Shown one piece after another: positions 1 to 10,900 of a DNA stretch of 21,302 nt. This stretch comes from Reticulitermes lucifugus (Eukaryota; Arthropoda; Insecta; Blattodea; Rhinotermitidae), in assembly GCA_026260175.1 (NCBI GenBank), contig JAKCWW010009247.1:2946-24247 (forward strand). The letters are read 5' to 3'. A program made the translations under genes and the position numbers. Under the pieces are notes generated by a model. The model ran no database searches. It was not told the origin of the DNA and saw nothing but the letters and a program-made list of their open reading frames with translations. Each line of letters opens with the position of its first letter. The stretch's first letter is position 1.

Positions 1-168
1 ATGTTATATGTACAGTCAAACGTTACAGATGTAATGATGTCTGTATTATATGTTATATGTACAGTAAAACGTTACAGATGTAATTATGTCTGTATTATAT
101 GTTATATGTACAGTCAAACGTTACAGATATAATGATATCTGTATTATATATTATATGTACAGTAAAAC
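1..168. repeat. 49-bp tandem repeat (about 3.4 copies)
   Basis: Three full copies of a 49-bp unit start at 1, 50 and 99, and a fourth starts at 148 and is cut off near 168. Each unit begins ATGTTATATGTACAGT (or a one-base variant) and ends CTGTATTAT. Copies differ by only a few substitutions, for example CAGTCAAAC against CAGTAAAAC. The array touches the window edge, so it may extend upstream. It breaks off exactly where the next inverted-repeat element begins, and the two share the sequence TACAGTAAAAC. Confidence 0.93.
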
Positions 169-260
169 CCCGATATAGCGCCACTGTTTGTTCGCTTCAA
201 TTTGTGGCATTATAGTGCGGGTGGCGCTATATTGGGTGGTGCTATATCGGGGTGTGACTG
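160..260. mobile_element. Short inverted-repeat element, pogo/Tigger-like MITE (probable)
   Basis: The ends are inverted copies of each other over about 25 bp: the left end reads CAGTAAAACCCCGATATAGC and continues GCCAC, and the right end, read on the opposite strand, is CAGTCACACCCCGATATAGC followed by ACCAC. A further partial copy of the right arm (GTGGCGCTATATTGGG) lies at about 220-235. Ends starting CAG with an ACCCCG block recall pogo/Tigger termini. A TA precedes the left end, but TG follows the right end, so the target duplication is not intact. The element is too short to code for anything. Confidence 0.6.
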
Positions 261-3200
261 TGTGCTAATTTCTTGTACAGCACATCGCTTTTGAGAACAT
301 TTGATTGTCAGATTCAGGCGAGATATTAGAACGGTATGAACTGAAATTAAATTGTGGAATACCACATTCCATTGAAATCCGGTAAGACTTCCCGAGATTA
401 GACATTAGGTGAAACGGACGGGCGGACGGACATGAGCTGCCTGCTTTACTGTTAAACTTGACTGTATTTCCTACTTTAATAAGGTGTATATCCGTGTCCC
501 TGCCCATTCGCTTCCTTGGCGGTAGCTAGCTTCGCAACGCCTACGTTTGTAAAATGAGCATTATGTTGAATTGTGTTGCGGACACTACGAGATCCACAAT
601 CTATCGGTCGATATATCGGTCGACCAGCGCTGTCTGTTACATGGAGCATCATCACTGTGTTTCCCCAGCTCATATGTTCTACAGTCGTGATACGAATTGT
701 TCGAGAGTGGCTGATGAAGATTTCGCAAAGCGTATACGTTGACAGGTGCTTTACATTTTACAGGAAACTGATGTATTTGCACTTCTGATTGACGATGAGA
801 TGAGTGAGGTGTGGGCCTACTTCAGAAAGTGGTTACATATGTGGCGTGTTGCGTGCTTGATGTTGCTAAGGTACTCGATGGTTCCGCCGCACCACGCTTA
901 TTGTTGCCAATCTGTTACCAGTAGAACAGTAGTTCCCCTCCCCTACCACTCAAAATCGGGCCAGCCGTAGAATCTTTCGGGCAATGAAATCAGGAAGGTT
1001 ACATCGAAGTATAAACTGGTCGTGGTCATGCCCTGCTACGTCGCTAGTTCTAAAACTAGTCGACTTGTTTATATATCTACAGCAACATTTCCAGGAACAG
1101 AAGCGCAAAGTTTGCTTGTGTTTTGAGGAAACAGTTAAATACATGTTTGGCTGTCTGCCGGGTTTTAGAAACAGGGAATTGCGTTATGCGACGATTACAG
1201 GCCGGACAACTCAATTGGCTTGAATTCCCACCACCCGGACGTGGTTTTCTTGTTGTGGGCGTGAGAAAGACTAGGACTTACTATATCGACGATGTAGACA
1301 TTCGCCTGGTCAACAGTTTTTTTTACTTATCAGTTTAATGCGCCTGATTGAGCGCTGAACAAATGTCTTCTAACAGGTCTGTGGCTTATTATTAAGTGTA
1401 CTGGTTTCAGGAATATTAGAGACTTGTCTAGAGGCGTAAATAAATTTAAACGGGGTTATCCAGCCTAGGACTAACGGAAAAGGCTTCAAATTTCTGTTAT
1501 TTTCTTGCCAAACACCGGTGACAAAGGCACATAAAGTTTTCCCTTTTTTACAAGCGCTCTTTTTAGGAGTTTCGATGATTTAAATTAAGAACACGTGTCA
1601 TGAAGTCGAATCAAGAGAAGTCACACAAATGTATAAATTACCGGAAGGACTATGAAGTAGCACATAGCGTTTTTCCTCAGAGGAATGGGCATGTAACCGG
1701 AAGGGCGCACCTTCCATTTTTGTCCGCGCATCCGGTTTATCAATTGATGATCAGTGACGTTATTTCTAACGGAAACTGTTCTTCATTGTAGTCACTGAAC
1801 TGACTGCTCTGTAAGTTACATGCGTAACTGCTTGCGTTTGATGCGAAGGGATGTCGAATATATAGTTACTGAACTACTCAGCGGTTAAGACGATCTCATG
1901 GGATTATACAGTGGTGTGTTCATCGAGTCAAAATTGTTATTTTAATTTACGTTTATTCTGTTCAAATTTTATGTGTTATACTAATGACTGCACGCATGGT
2001 CTGACTGCCTCTCCAGACCTACATCGACTGTCTCCAGTATTGGGGTCAGTCCACCATCCTCCTCTAAAAGTTTTGTTCCTTTTATGATGTGGGGGTTGTT
2101 CCCTTTTGCTTGAAACCTGAACGCTGGGTTCAAGGTTCTGTGAATGCTAGGAAGAATTGCTTGCTTAGCAAAGCCAAGTAATTTTCAGGAGTGTCCCTTT
2201 TCTACCCTTCTTGCAGTGATTTTGACACTAAAACGTGCCGACCCTACTTAACACAGCTGCATGAGCTTGTCCAGATAATGACCTTCAACATCACAGTCTC
2301 AAGTCTCCAACTTGTAAACAGTGGGGCCATGTTCCTTGCTGATAGCTCTGTTTTTTAAATACTGCTTCCCCCGCCATAGGGTTTCCGTCCTTTTGGGTAG
2401 TGGGGGTGAGGAACTCGAACCCTTCGCCACACACATTGTTATTATTTTCATCAAAGTTTCCCAGGCTGGACTCGAAGTCCGGTTACAATATGGAGACTTC
2501 ATTAAAAAGACGATAATATTACTGCAGAATCCAGATAGAGGACAGTGGTAATGACGACACGTCCGCCTAATTTCAGGTGATTATTCAATGACTGACTTGG
2601 AGTGAAAAATACATCAACAGGGGTCAAAACCTCAACCGTTGCGTATATTCCCTTGCCATGTGTACACACCCAAACAGTCGGCAAGTAATTTGTGTTCGGT
2701 TGTTGTGGAAAAAAGGTTCTGTGCCAGGTGGCTCATGGGACGTAATTACGTCGTCGTGAGCGGCGGTGAACATGCAGTTCACAAATGCCGAGTGCGCAGT
2801 CGTGACGCAGTCATTTTGTTTACGAACTCTGTGATAGGGATGCATGAGCAGCGGTTGAATATAGGCTTCGGGTTTCCCAACCGTCGCCACCCAGGTACAT
2901 CAGCGGGCTAACCAATTCCACACCAACACCCATGTATGACCAACAATCCTCACCATTCCATTGCATCCAACGTCTTATCGACAGCCAAACTAACTGGTCC
3001 ATTCGTTCTTGGAAAGCTGAACAGAGCTCAGCCTGCATTTCCTGCAGGTTGCTCTACTTCATTCGGAAGACGTTCCTCCCTAGACCATTAAACACTTGAC
3101 AACGCCGCGGTGCACTACCTGATTTGTGTTGACAAGACACACAGTACTTTTTGGTGCTGACGGAATCGGTGGGATTGGTCATGGAGGTCCGCAGTCCTTT

Positions 3201-4190
3201 TTTCGCCAACGGATCATTCTTATTTTTCGCCGGACCTTCAGTTTCCGAAGTTTCTACTTGTGAAGCTGCATGCAGTAGTAGAAATCGGAGAAGCGAGATG
3301 AACTGTTACGGCTGTTTGTGGACGGTACTGTCGTCGCACGGAACTTACGAAAGCAACAAGTGCTCTGTTACAACGAGCTGACTTAGATGCGAGTTAAGTG
3401 AAGGAGGCAGTGTCGAGCACCAAGCCGCTAAGTACCTGAGTTATGTCACGGCCAGCGTTAAACGTGACTACGTAACGGTTGAGATCAGTGCCCTTGTTGA
3501 TGTAGCATTTTTCACTCGTAACAAACCACTGAATAACCGTATCAACAAATGTAAGCTTAGCCGCTGTATTTTGAATCACGAAACAGTAATGATACCATCC
3601 AAAATGGATATTGCAAAACAATATGTCATAAAATCATTTATTGCCTTTGTGTTTAAACTTCCTTACATGTTCGTCCTTAGGGGTGACTTTTGCTTGAAAG
3701 GAAGACGAGACTGAAAAGCAGGAGCGAAGGCGAAGTGCTGTAGCCCACGTTATTTAAAACTTGATAACAGTAAATGACAATAAATGCGCGGACAAACCTT
3801 TGAATCTAAACATCACCCCTTTTACTGGCGATATATCGAACACTTTGTGCATCTGTTCATTTTATGAAGAACGTTGTGCCTGCACTATAGTGTCCCTTTT
3901 ATCGTGCCCCATGGCACCGCAGCTCACACGGGATTTCCCGGATGCAGGATAAAACTGCCGTGCTCGGTTAAGCGTACCCTGTACCACGCTGCACTGTTTT
4001 GTAGACAGCCTAGCCGTGACGCGCCTGCACAAGTTGTGGGTCGACCCAACGTACGGGAGGATAGTCCAACTGTTCCACCTGAGTCTGCGCTCTCCGCCTC
4101 CCCCCTGCCCCCCTAAAAGAACCGCGTTTTCAGGTTTCTGTCTTGTTGATTATCGCTTGTACTGACCGTCATTACGACTATTAATATTAC
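261..4190. other. CpG-rich region without a recognisable gene
   Basis: Only short ORFs occur here (up to about 90 codons), overlapping on both strands, with no family I recognise and no convincing chain of splice sites. CpG is much more frequent than in the rest of the window: I count about 21 in 2641-3000 against about 4 in 5041-5400. A small direct repeat, ATCGGTCG twice, lies at about 603-623. This could be intergenic DNA, decayed transposons, or the promoter and first-intron side of the tetraspanin gene. The sequence alone does not decide. Confidence 0.5.
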
Positions 4191-4196
4191 CACCAT

Positions 4197-4215
4197 TACT
4201 ACTACTACTACTACT
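4197..4215. repeat. (TAC)n microsatellite
   Basis: Six uninterrupted TAC triplets. It sits close to the point where CpG density falls. Confidence 0.85.
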
Positions 4216-4335
4216 GCATTTTAATTGTATCTTACCTGGCGTTACGTGACGCAAGCCCCAACATCTTTAATTCAAATGTTTCACAAATAATATGCCATGA
4301 CATGTCACATTCTGTTTTCTCTTCTCTTTAACTGC

Positions 4336-4430
4336 AATAAATAAAGAAATAAGTGAATAAAGAAATAAATAAATAACATGCGAATAAATAAGTAAATATA
4401 AATAAATGTAGATGAATAAGTAAAATAAAA
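4336..4430. repeat. Degenerate (AAAT)n low-complexity tract
   Basis: A run of AATAAATAAA-type units with occasional G or C interruptions. The long hydrophobic reading frame on the opposite strand here is an artefact of the repeat. The AATAAA words inside it should not be taken as polyadenylation signals. Confidence 0.85.
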
Positions 4431-4757
4431 ACATAGTAATAGGAACAGAAAGTCTCTTCAAACCATTGCCTCTATATTATCATGTGGAATTTTGTCAAAT
4501 TAATATAAAATGGATTGTATAAAAAGTTAACAAATTGTAAGACGTGTTTACTGTGTTGTGAAATGTCACGTTTGTTTCAAACTTCTTTTTATTTGTAAAT
4601 TTATTGAGTACTTAATGAGTGAGATCTGAGGAAAATAGTTTATGCTGTGACATGCAGTAGGAATGCTAGTGAACTGTCATTTGAAACTGCTTCTTTTTCC
4701 TTAGGCCTTATTGCTTTTCCTGATCAGTTAGCTACAGAGTGTGTGTTTTTGTTGCAG

Positions 4758-4961
4758 TTATGTGGTCTGGCTGTACTGATCGCTGGTGCGCTCACCTATG
4801 CCAATATCGACAAAGTTGACTACTATATGGACAAAGTGCAGAGTGATGTGAATATTTCAGCGTCTCCTATTGCTCTGATCGTTGTTGGATCCATTGTTTT
4901 CATCATTGCTTTCTATGGATGTTGTGGTGCCATCCGGGAGAGCCACTGCATGATTGTTACA
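4758..4961 (+). CDS. Tetraspanin, second coding exon (end of TM1, small loop, TM2, CCG motif)
   Basis: 204 bp, 68 codons. The acceptor is TTTTTGTTGCAG before 4758 and the donor is GTAAGA from 4962. It starts LCGLAVLIAG, the second half of TM1, and ends in GCCGAIRESHC followed by MIVT, the TM2/TM3 junction shared by CD63-like tetraspanins. The frame stays open upstream to a Met codon at 4647, but that stretch is polar, unlike any tetraspanin N-terminus, and lies behind a good acceptor, so I do not take 4647 as the start. Confidence 0.93.
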
Positions 4962-7900
4962 GTAAGATGCACTTTTATACAGTAAATTTTTATTTTATAC
5001 AGTGTATTCTGAAGAATCAATTATACATGTTTGGGGCCATATGTGTGTTTGGTGCAAAGTGACTGATGGCTGAAAGTTTTGCAAACAAACCATGTAATTC
5101 AGAATTATTAGATACTTACCAGTTCAAAACTTGTCGTTCTCAGTGGTGGTGTTGCTGAAGATTCAAGTCTTGTGAGTTGAGACGCTGTCATTGGGCGAGT
5201 AATTCCCATTGCTTAGAAGGACTGTTGTAATGCCTTCATCTTTCAGGATCAAGCCATCCAAGAACAATCAGTTCACAGGACTGAATGTATTCATTGCTAT
5301 ACAAACAAAATAAAGTGCTGTTATTAATAATGATATAACGTGATACCCTGAGCTGTGATTCAAGTTCTCAGCTTCTTTGGACATGCATGAAATAGTACCT
5401 GCTCTCATCCTTCTCAAAGGCTTGCTCACTGGTAGATACAGTACATGAAAATAGTAAAGGTGTCTACTAGGTACTCCACAATGTGAGTGTCCATTAAAAT
5501 ATTCACTTTCATTTACTTACATATCTTCTTGGAGTTACAATGAGCTCTCTTTATTACCTTGTGTATATCAGAAAATAAATGTTGATAAAGTGTGTTGGTG
5601 TTACTATCTGAACATAGCCATGGTGTACATTGGACTGTTTTATTCAAAATTTTAAGTATTTTGAGCACTTCTCTTATTGCCTCCTAAAAGTCAAGGGTGT
5701 AGTTTGTTTTCATTAATAGTACAGTGATCAACATTATTTACGTAGTGACTATTGAGTATTTTTATTCTTTTAGTATATAAAATCTGTGGTCCATGTGCTG
5801 GATCATGTCCCCAAATAACTTGTTGCCTTTTCTAGTGTATAATATTTAGGTTGCTATGTATTGTGTACATAACCATTTGGAATTTAAGATAATAACTTAC
5901 ACATATGGTCTCAAATAATCTGATTTGTGTGTCTGCACTGCAGTCTCCCATATCCACATAGTTAACATGAGTGCCTAAGGCCAGGACTGGTTGAACAAAG
6001 TAGTTTGCTGTGAGATGCAGTATGAGTATTGGAGTAATGAGTTGCTGAGTTACATGTTAAATTTCTTTGACATAAACTTTGATAATTGTTGTATTTTGAC
6101 TAAAATCTAATTTGGTGGCAATGTGAACCTGGCTTTGACATATCTACTTAATCACTTAAATATATGTTTCATATTTTGTCAGAGCAGTAATATTATTACA
6201 ACAATTCTGTGCAGTAGTGCAGAAATGACGTGGCTAATCAGATTGGTTCTGAAATTACACAGTCCTTGTAAATAGTGCTGTAACAGAGTTTCTCAGTATC
6301 ACATATTTGCCAGTGTAGCATACAGTTGATACCCCACTCCCTGTTTATGGCACTGACCCCCCATTTGACATGCACATGGCAGTTATGTTCAGGTTTGTAT
6401 GAGCCAATTGTATTCCAGAATCACATTCACCATTAAACCAGATCTGCCACAAACTAGTCGCTATATGCCATCTTAACACCAAAGGTTTGTGTGCTAGCTG
6501 CAAATGTGTAGTTGGAAAATTTGAAGGGACAAGCCACATTAAAGACCTAAGCATAGGCAGGAGAATGAATCTATATTGGATCTGACCGAAATAGGATGTG
6601 AGTGTGTAGTTCAGATTCTGACTAGTCTTCATGCTGTTTTAAATGTGGTAGTGGGGTTCAAAAAGGTGGTGTATTTCTTGGCTAACTTAGCAGCTATTAC
6701 CTTTTAAAGGGAGATAACTCCATATAACTGGCTTAGATTCTGGGATCTTCTTCAAAACATGAATTGTGTAAATGGGATGACATGGCCCATAAATATAAAA
6801 TGTTTCTGCAAATAAAAACCATCTATCCTGTATGAAAGTGTGTGAAACGAAGTAGCTCAAGTTTTCATATAGGCCTGCTGTGTTGCAATAAAGTGCATTG
6901 TTTTCAGTTTGCAGTGTTCCTGCTGGTAATCCTGATCATTGAGATTGCCATAGGAATAGTGGCCTTTGTGAACAGAGGTGGAGATAGCTGGGAGCAAGCA
7001 ATCAATAAGAGTATCTCGGAGACTTTTGATGAATATGTCAATGGTGATGAAACCATAGTCAACGAAGTCAATAACTTGCAGAGCAATGTAAGTCACTGCT
7101 GCATGCTGCAGATATTTGGGCCAGTTTTCATACACATAAATAAGGGTTATCCTGTGCAACTATTGTCCTGAATAAAAGTGTGTTAAAATGTTATGATGTA
7201 ATGTTTGTTTAAATGCCTAGACATGCTATGATGTCTGTGAGCGTCAGATTTGTGTGACCTAAGCTCATATTTTGACAGCTGTTTAAATGAGGAAGAAGGT
7301 CGAAAAAGGTTGCGTATAAGTGTGTAACAATTTGGAAACATTTATTTTGAAATCATAAATACAGTGTGTAGGTGCTGTAGGTTACAAGTAAAGCATAACA
7401 GTAACACACAGTTGCCTATAGTTGGGTTATGTTCTTGCTGTGAAATTGTACACATACATGCTCAGAGCAAAGTGCATAAATTAATGAATGAATAAAAAAA
7501 TAAACACACAAATAAATTAAATAATAAGTACAACATTTTAAGTAAATAAATACATAATGGAAAATCAACGTGCTAATTACGAGTTTCTGTTTCACTGTGG
7601 TTGATAATAGTAAGGTCCACATTTGTGAAAGGCCTAATATATTTCACAACCAGAAGTACAGGCTTGTTGGATGTGGTTGCTTTTCTTGACATTGTCACAG
7701 TAGGCCTGTATTGTAGCAAACACTTTAAGACTCAAATTTAGAAATTAAAATTTTCTCATATAAAAAAAAATCAGGGTGTAGGAGTGCACAGCATACACTT
7801 AACAAGGTGCGTTTGACAGACTTTTCAGTGACATGCTAACATCCATGATTTACAGATTATGTGTAAGAAAACAAAATGTAACTGATGTGAGAAAGAGAAA

Positions 7901-10900
7901 TGATACTCTGTAAATCACATAAAACTTGTTCACTCTTGAGATCAGCTGTGGAAGTTAACTCTTCACCAGTGAAAACTGAAGTGAATCAGATCAACAGTTT
8001 CTCATAAAACTGTCTCATATAAAGTTTCATGAAAGTCCATTTGACAACAGTTCCTTAGTCAATACACGTGGGCAAACAGATGGGTGGACAGTGATTATAA
8101 TAGGTGTTCTGCAGGGATGTGAATACACTTAAAAGACAGGAATAAGACTTTGAATCAGATCAGCCATGTAGCCTTGGTCATTGCGATGTCATCTGAAGTG
8201 TTCTTGTTTGCCCACGAGAACGTTAAAGCAGTCATCATAATTGTGATAGAAAAATGTGTGGTTTCTCCTGTATGAACTGAGTGTGCCCGGTGCCATACAA
8301 ATTTAGGAGTTGACATGTAAATAATAGTGACATTTTAGAAGGGAATTTGTGTGATTTTGAGGTTTTCACATTGTTGTTAATGAAGGTTACAGTCTTCTGG
8401 GATATGACGCCCTAATGATTGGTAATTTTTACCTATATGTCAAAGGAGCTTGCTTTCTCGGTCTTCAGGGTAGTTGAAGAAGAATATGTTCCTTGGAGAA
8501 ATTGTAGCATTATATAGGGAAAGACAGGGGATAAGGTGATAGTTACAGTGAGCCAGTAGGAGGAGAGTTGTTCTGGGGTGAGGAAAGTCAGATGTAGAGC
8601 CTTCTAGATGCAAAGAAAGTAGTATAAAACGGTGGGAGGAAGGAACAAATGAAACACAGGGAGAAGGAAAGCTAATGACAAATTTAAGGGACTGAGGAAG
8701 GAGAGCCAACTGAAGAAGGTCAAGAGGAAGGAGAGTCTGTATCTGTTGGTCCTTTGTCATTAGTAAGCTCTCCTTCTTGCTGCATTTCTTCATTTGCTCC
8801 TTACTGTCACAGCTTTATTCCACTTCCTTTGCCTCTAGGAGGCTCTTCACATGACTGCCCATTCCACAACACTTGCCCCCAGTTGGCTCACTACAGCTAC
8901 TGCCTAACCGCCCCTTTCCTACATAACAGAACGTTTTCTCCTTTGACTACCCTGAAGGCGGAGGCAGCAGGCTCATCTGAAACATAGGTAACAAATGACC
9001 ACTCAACATGGCCTCATATTCTAGAAGATTAAGCTCCGACTTGTTATTCACTTGGTATTCTTTTGTAAAACAGCGTGTGCAAAACCAGAGTACAGGCATA
9101 CCCCGCACTTATGACACATTAGGTTCCAGGCCACTGTTTTAACTCGAAAATCGTCGCAACTCGAAGCAGTGCATTATTATGTTTTTTTTAAATTTTAATC
9201 ACAACAAAAACAGTAAAATAAAAGTTATAATGTAAGCAGTTTAATAATATTCACTTAATCACAGAGTGTATCACAGAGATGCAAAGCGAAACGTGTTTGT
9301 AAGCGAACTGACGACAGTGACACCAAGTGGTGGAAGCCGATTTGAGCAGTAGCATCATGTCGCTAAGGTGTCATAACTGCGAAGCAAGCGCCTCAATTTT
9401 GGGGCATGGTGGCAATTGAAAACGTCGTAAGTGCGAAGTGTTGTAAGTCGGGGTATGCCTGTATTTGGAAAATGTCTCATGTGGGAATACTGGGAGCAGA
9501 GCTATTTAAATTTTAATGTTTTAATGTACATTTGTATGGTTTCTGTTATATCCAACATGGAACTTACATTAAGTTCCATCTGAAACTGTGTACTGCATGG
9601 CAGATGTATCCTTCATGACGAGTGAGCACCTGAATCACCAACTCATGTCCAGCTGCTGAAAATAAGGGAAACATCTACACAGCAATACATTTGCCTGATT
9701 GTAAGGTGATTTTAAGTGTAAACCATGGTAAAGGTCGAGTGTCATAAGATTTAAAAAATTTATGATTGGTTGTAGGGCAGCCAAATTATTAACTATATAA
9801 CACACAGTGACTACTCTATTACCATTGATTTAATATTAAAAGTACTGCATTGTATCCAAGGGTTTTCGATTCTTCACTGTGATTTCCCTAAAGAGAAGAC
9901 GGTGTGTTTTCTGTGAAGTAGGAACTGAACTTCAAAGCATTACTTTTGAGGGATTTCAGGCTTGAAGCTGTGTCAGTCTGGTATGAGGGAGGTGACAGTG
10001 TGTCCATATACCCCACCAGAAGAGAATCTGGTGAAACAACAAGCAAGTGTCTGTGATTAGAACATCTTTTCAGAATTTAACTGTTGTGACTGTTTGTCTC
10101 ATTAGCTTGAATGCTGTGGTGTTGATGGACCTCAGTACTGGCAGGGCAAAGTTTTAAAACCACCAAAGGGTTGCTGTGTAAATCCTGATGGACTGTGCGA
10201 GAACTACGCTTTAGGAGCACAAGTTTTCCAGATCGGATGTGTGGAGAAACTGGTAGAGCTGCTTAATGACATTGGCCTTCTGCTTGGTGCACTTGCTATT
10301 GCAGTTGGAGTAGTAGAGGTACATACATATACTGCTTATGCTGGGGTTACCAGGCATATAGAATTAGTAGCCAGTCCTTGTCTACATGGATTACATGTTG
10401 CTAACAGTTTACTAGTATGTAAGAGGATACAGTTTGTGACTGGATGACATCTTACCGAGACATTTTCCGTCATCTGTAGAAGGTTTAGTAAACTGTGTGC
10501 TAGGATATAGGATTTCTGTCTCTGGGTGCGTGTGTGGAGGGGGCTATATGTTGACTGCGGAGGTGTTTATCATAACACATACCCTGAATATTTTTCAGTG
10601 TTGTCTGTTTTTCAGTTTTGTAACCAACGAATGCACTTTTATTTTCGTATTTCTGTTCAATTAACCCTACATGTGTTTCGGCTGCGGCCCGGCCATCATC
10701 GGGGGTACACTGATAAGTTCACTTCACTCTTCACTGGTCCATTTGGTATTATCACAGAACCGTTTCCGTGAAATTTATCAGTGCCCAACAGGCAAAACCT
10801 ATATATCACTACTGGAATATCAAAGAAAAAATTTAACAAACCAAACGCGTCCATTTGGTTTAACAAAATCTGTGGAACGGTTTTGTGATAATACCAAATG

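Larger units (their letters stand above)
7088..10105 (+). other. Tetraspanin intron (3,018 bp) with repeat insertions
   Basis: The donor is GTAAGT and the acceptor TTGTCTCATTAG. It contains an A-rich tract (7483-7556), a diverged inverted duplication (8421-9000) and a Tigger-like miniature element (9093-9461), each listed separately. The ORFs within it come from the repeats. Confidence 0.88.

Noticed and set aside
1..168. Tandem units considered as a CRISPR array
   Set aside because: The 49-bp units are directly abutting with no variable spacers, and the window is a eukaryotic genome.
2299..2890. Overlapping ORFs of 60-90 codons on both strands, possible transposon or gene remnant
   Set aside because: I recognise no protein family, no frame is clearly favoured, and CpG/GC-rich DNA lacking stops explains them. 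Left as part of the unexplained CpG-rich region.
3604..3714. Short ORF starting MDIAKQYVIKSFIAFVF, resembling a tetraspanin N-terminal half-helix
   Set aside because: The residues around TM1 do not fit the family, and no good phase-0 donor follows the hydrophobic part before the frame ends. Probably coincidence.
4267..4461. Very hydrophobic minus-strand ORF, a possible membrane peptide
   Set aside because: It is the reverse reading of an (AAAT)n tract, which always gives Phe/Leu/Ile/Tyr-rich frames. The same applies to 7416-7622 on the minus strand.
4530..4600. Frame reading VVKCHVCFKLLFIC before GTAAAT, as a possible tetraspanin exon 1
   Set aside because: It has no upstream Met before an in-frame stop, and the GTAAAT donor would leave the wrong phase for the exon at 4758.
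8440..8987. Minus-strand 117-residue and plus-strand 77-residue ORFs as genes
   Set aside because: They read the two arms of one diverged inverted duplication inside a tetraspanin intron. Their similarity comes from the duplication.
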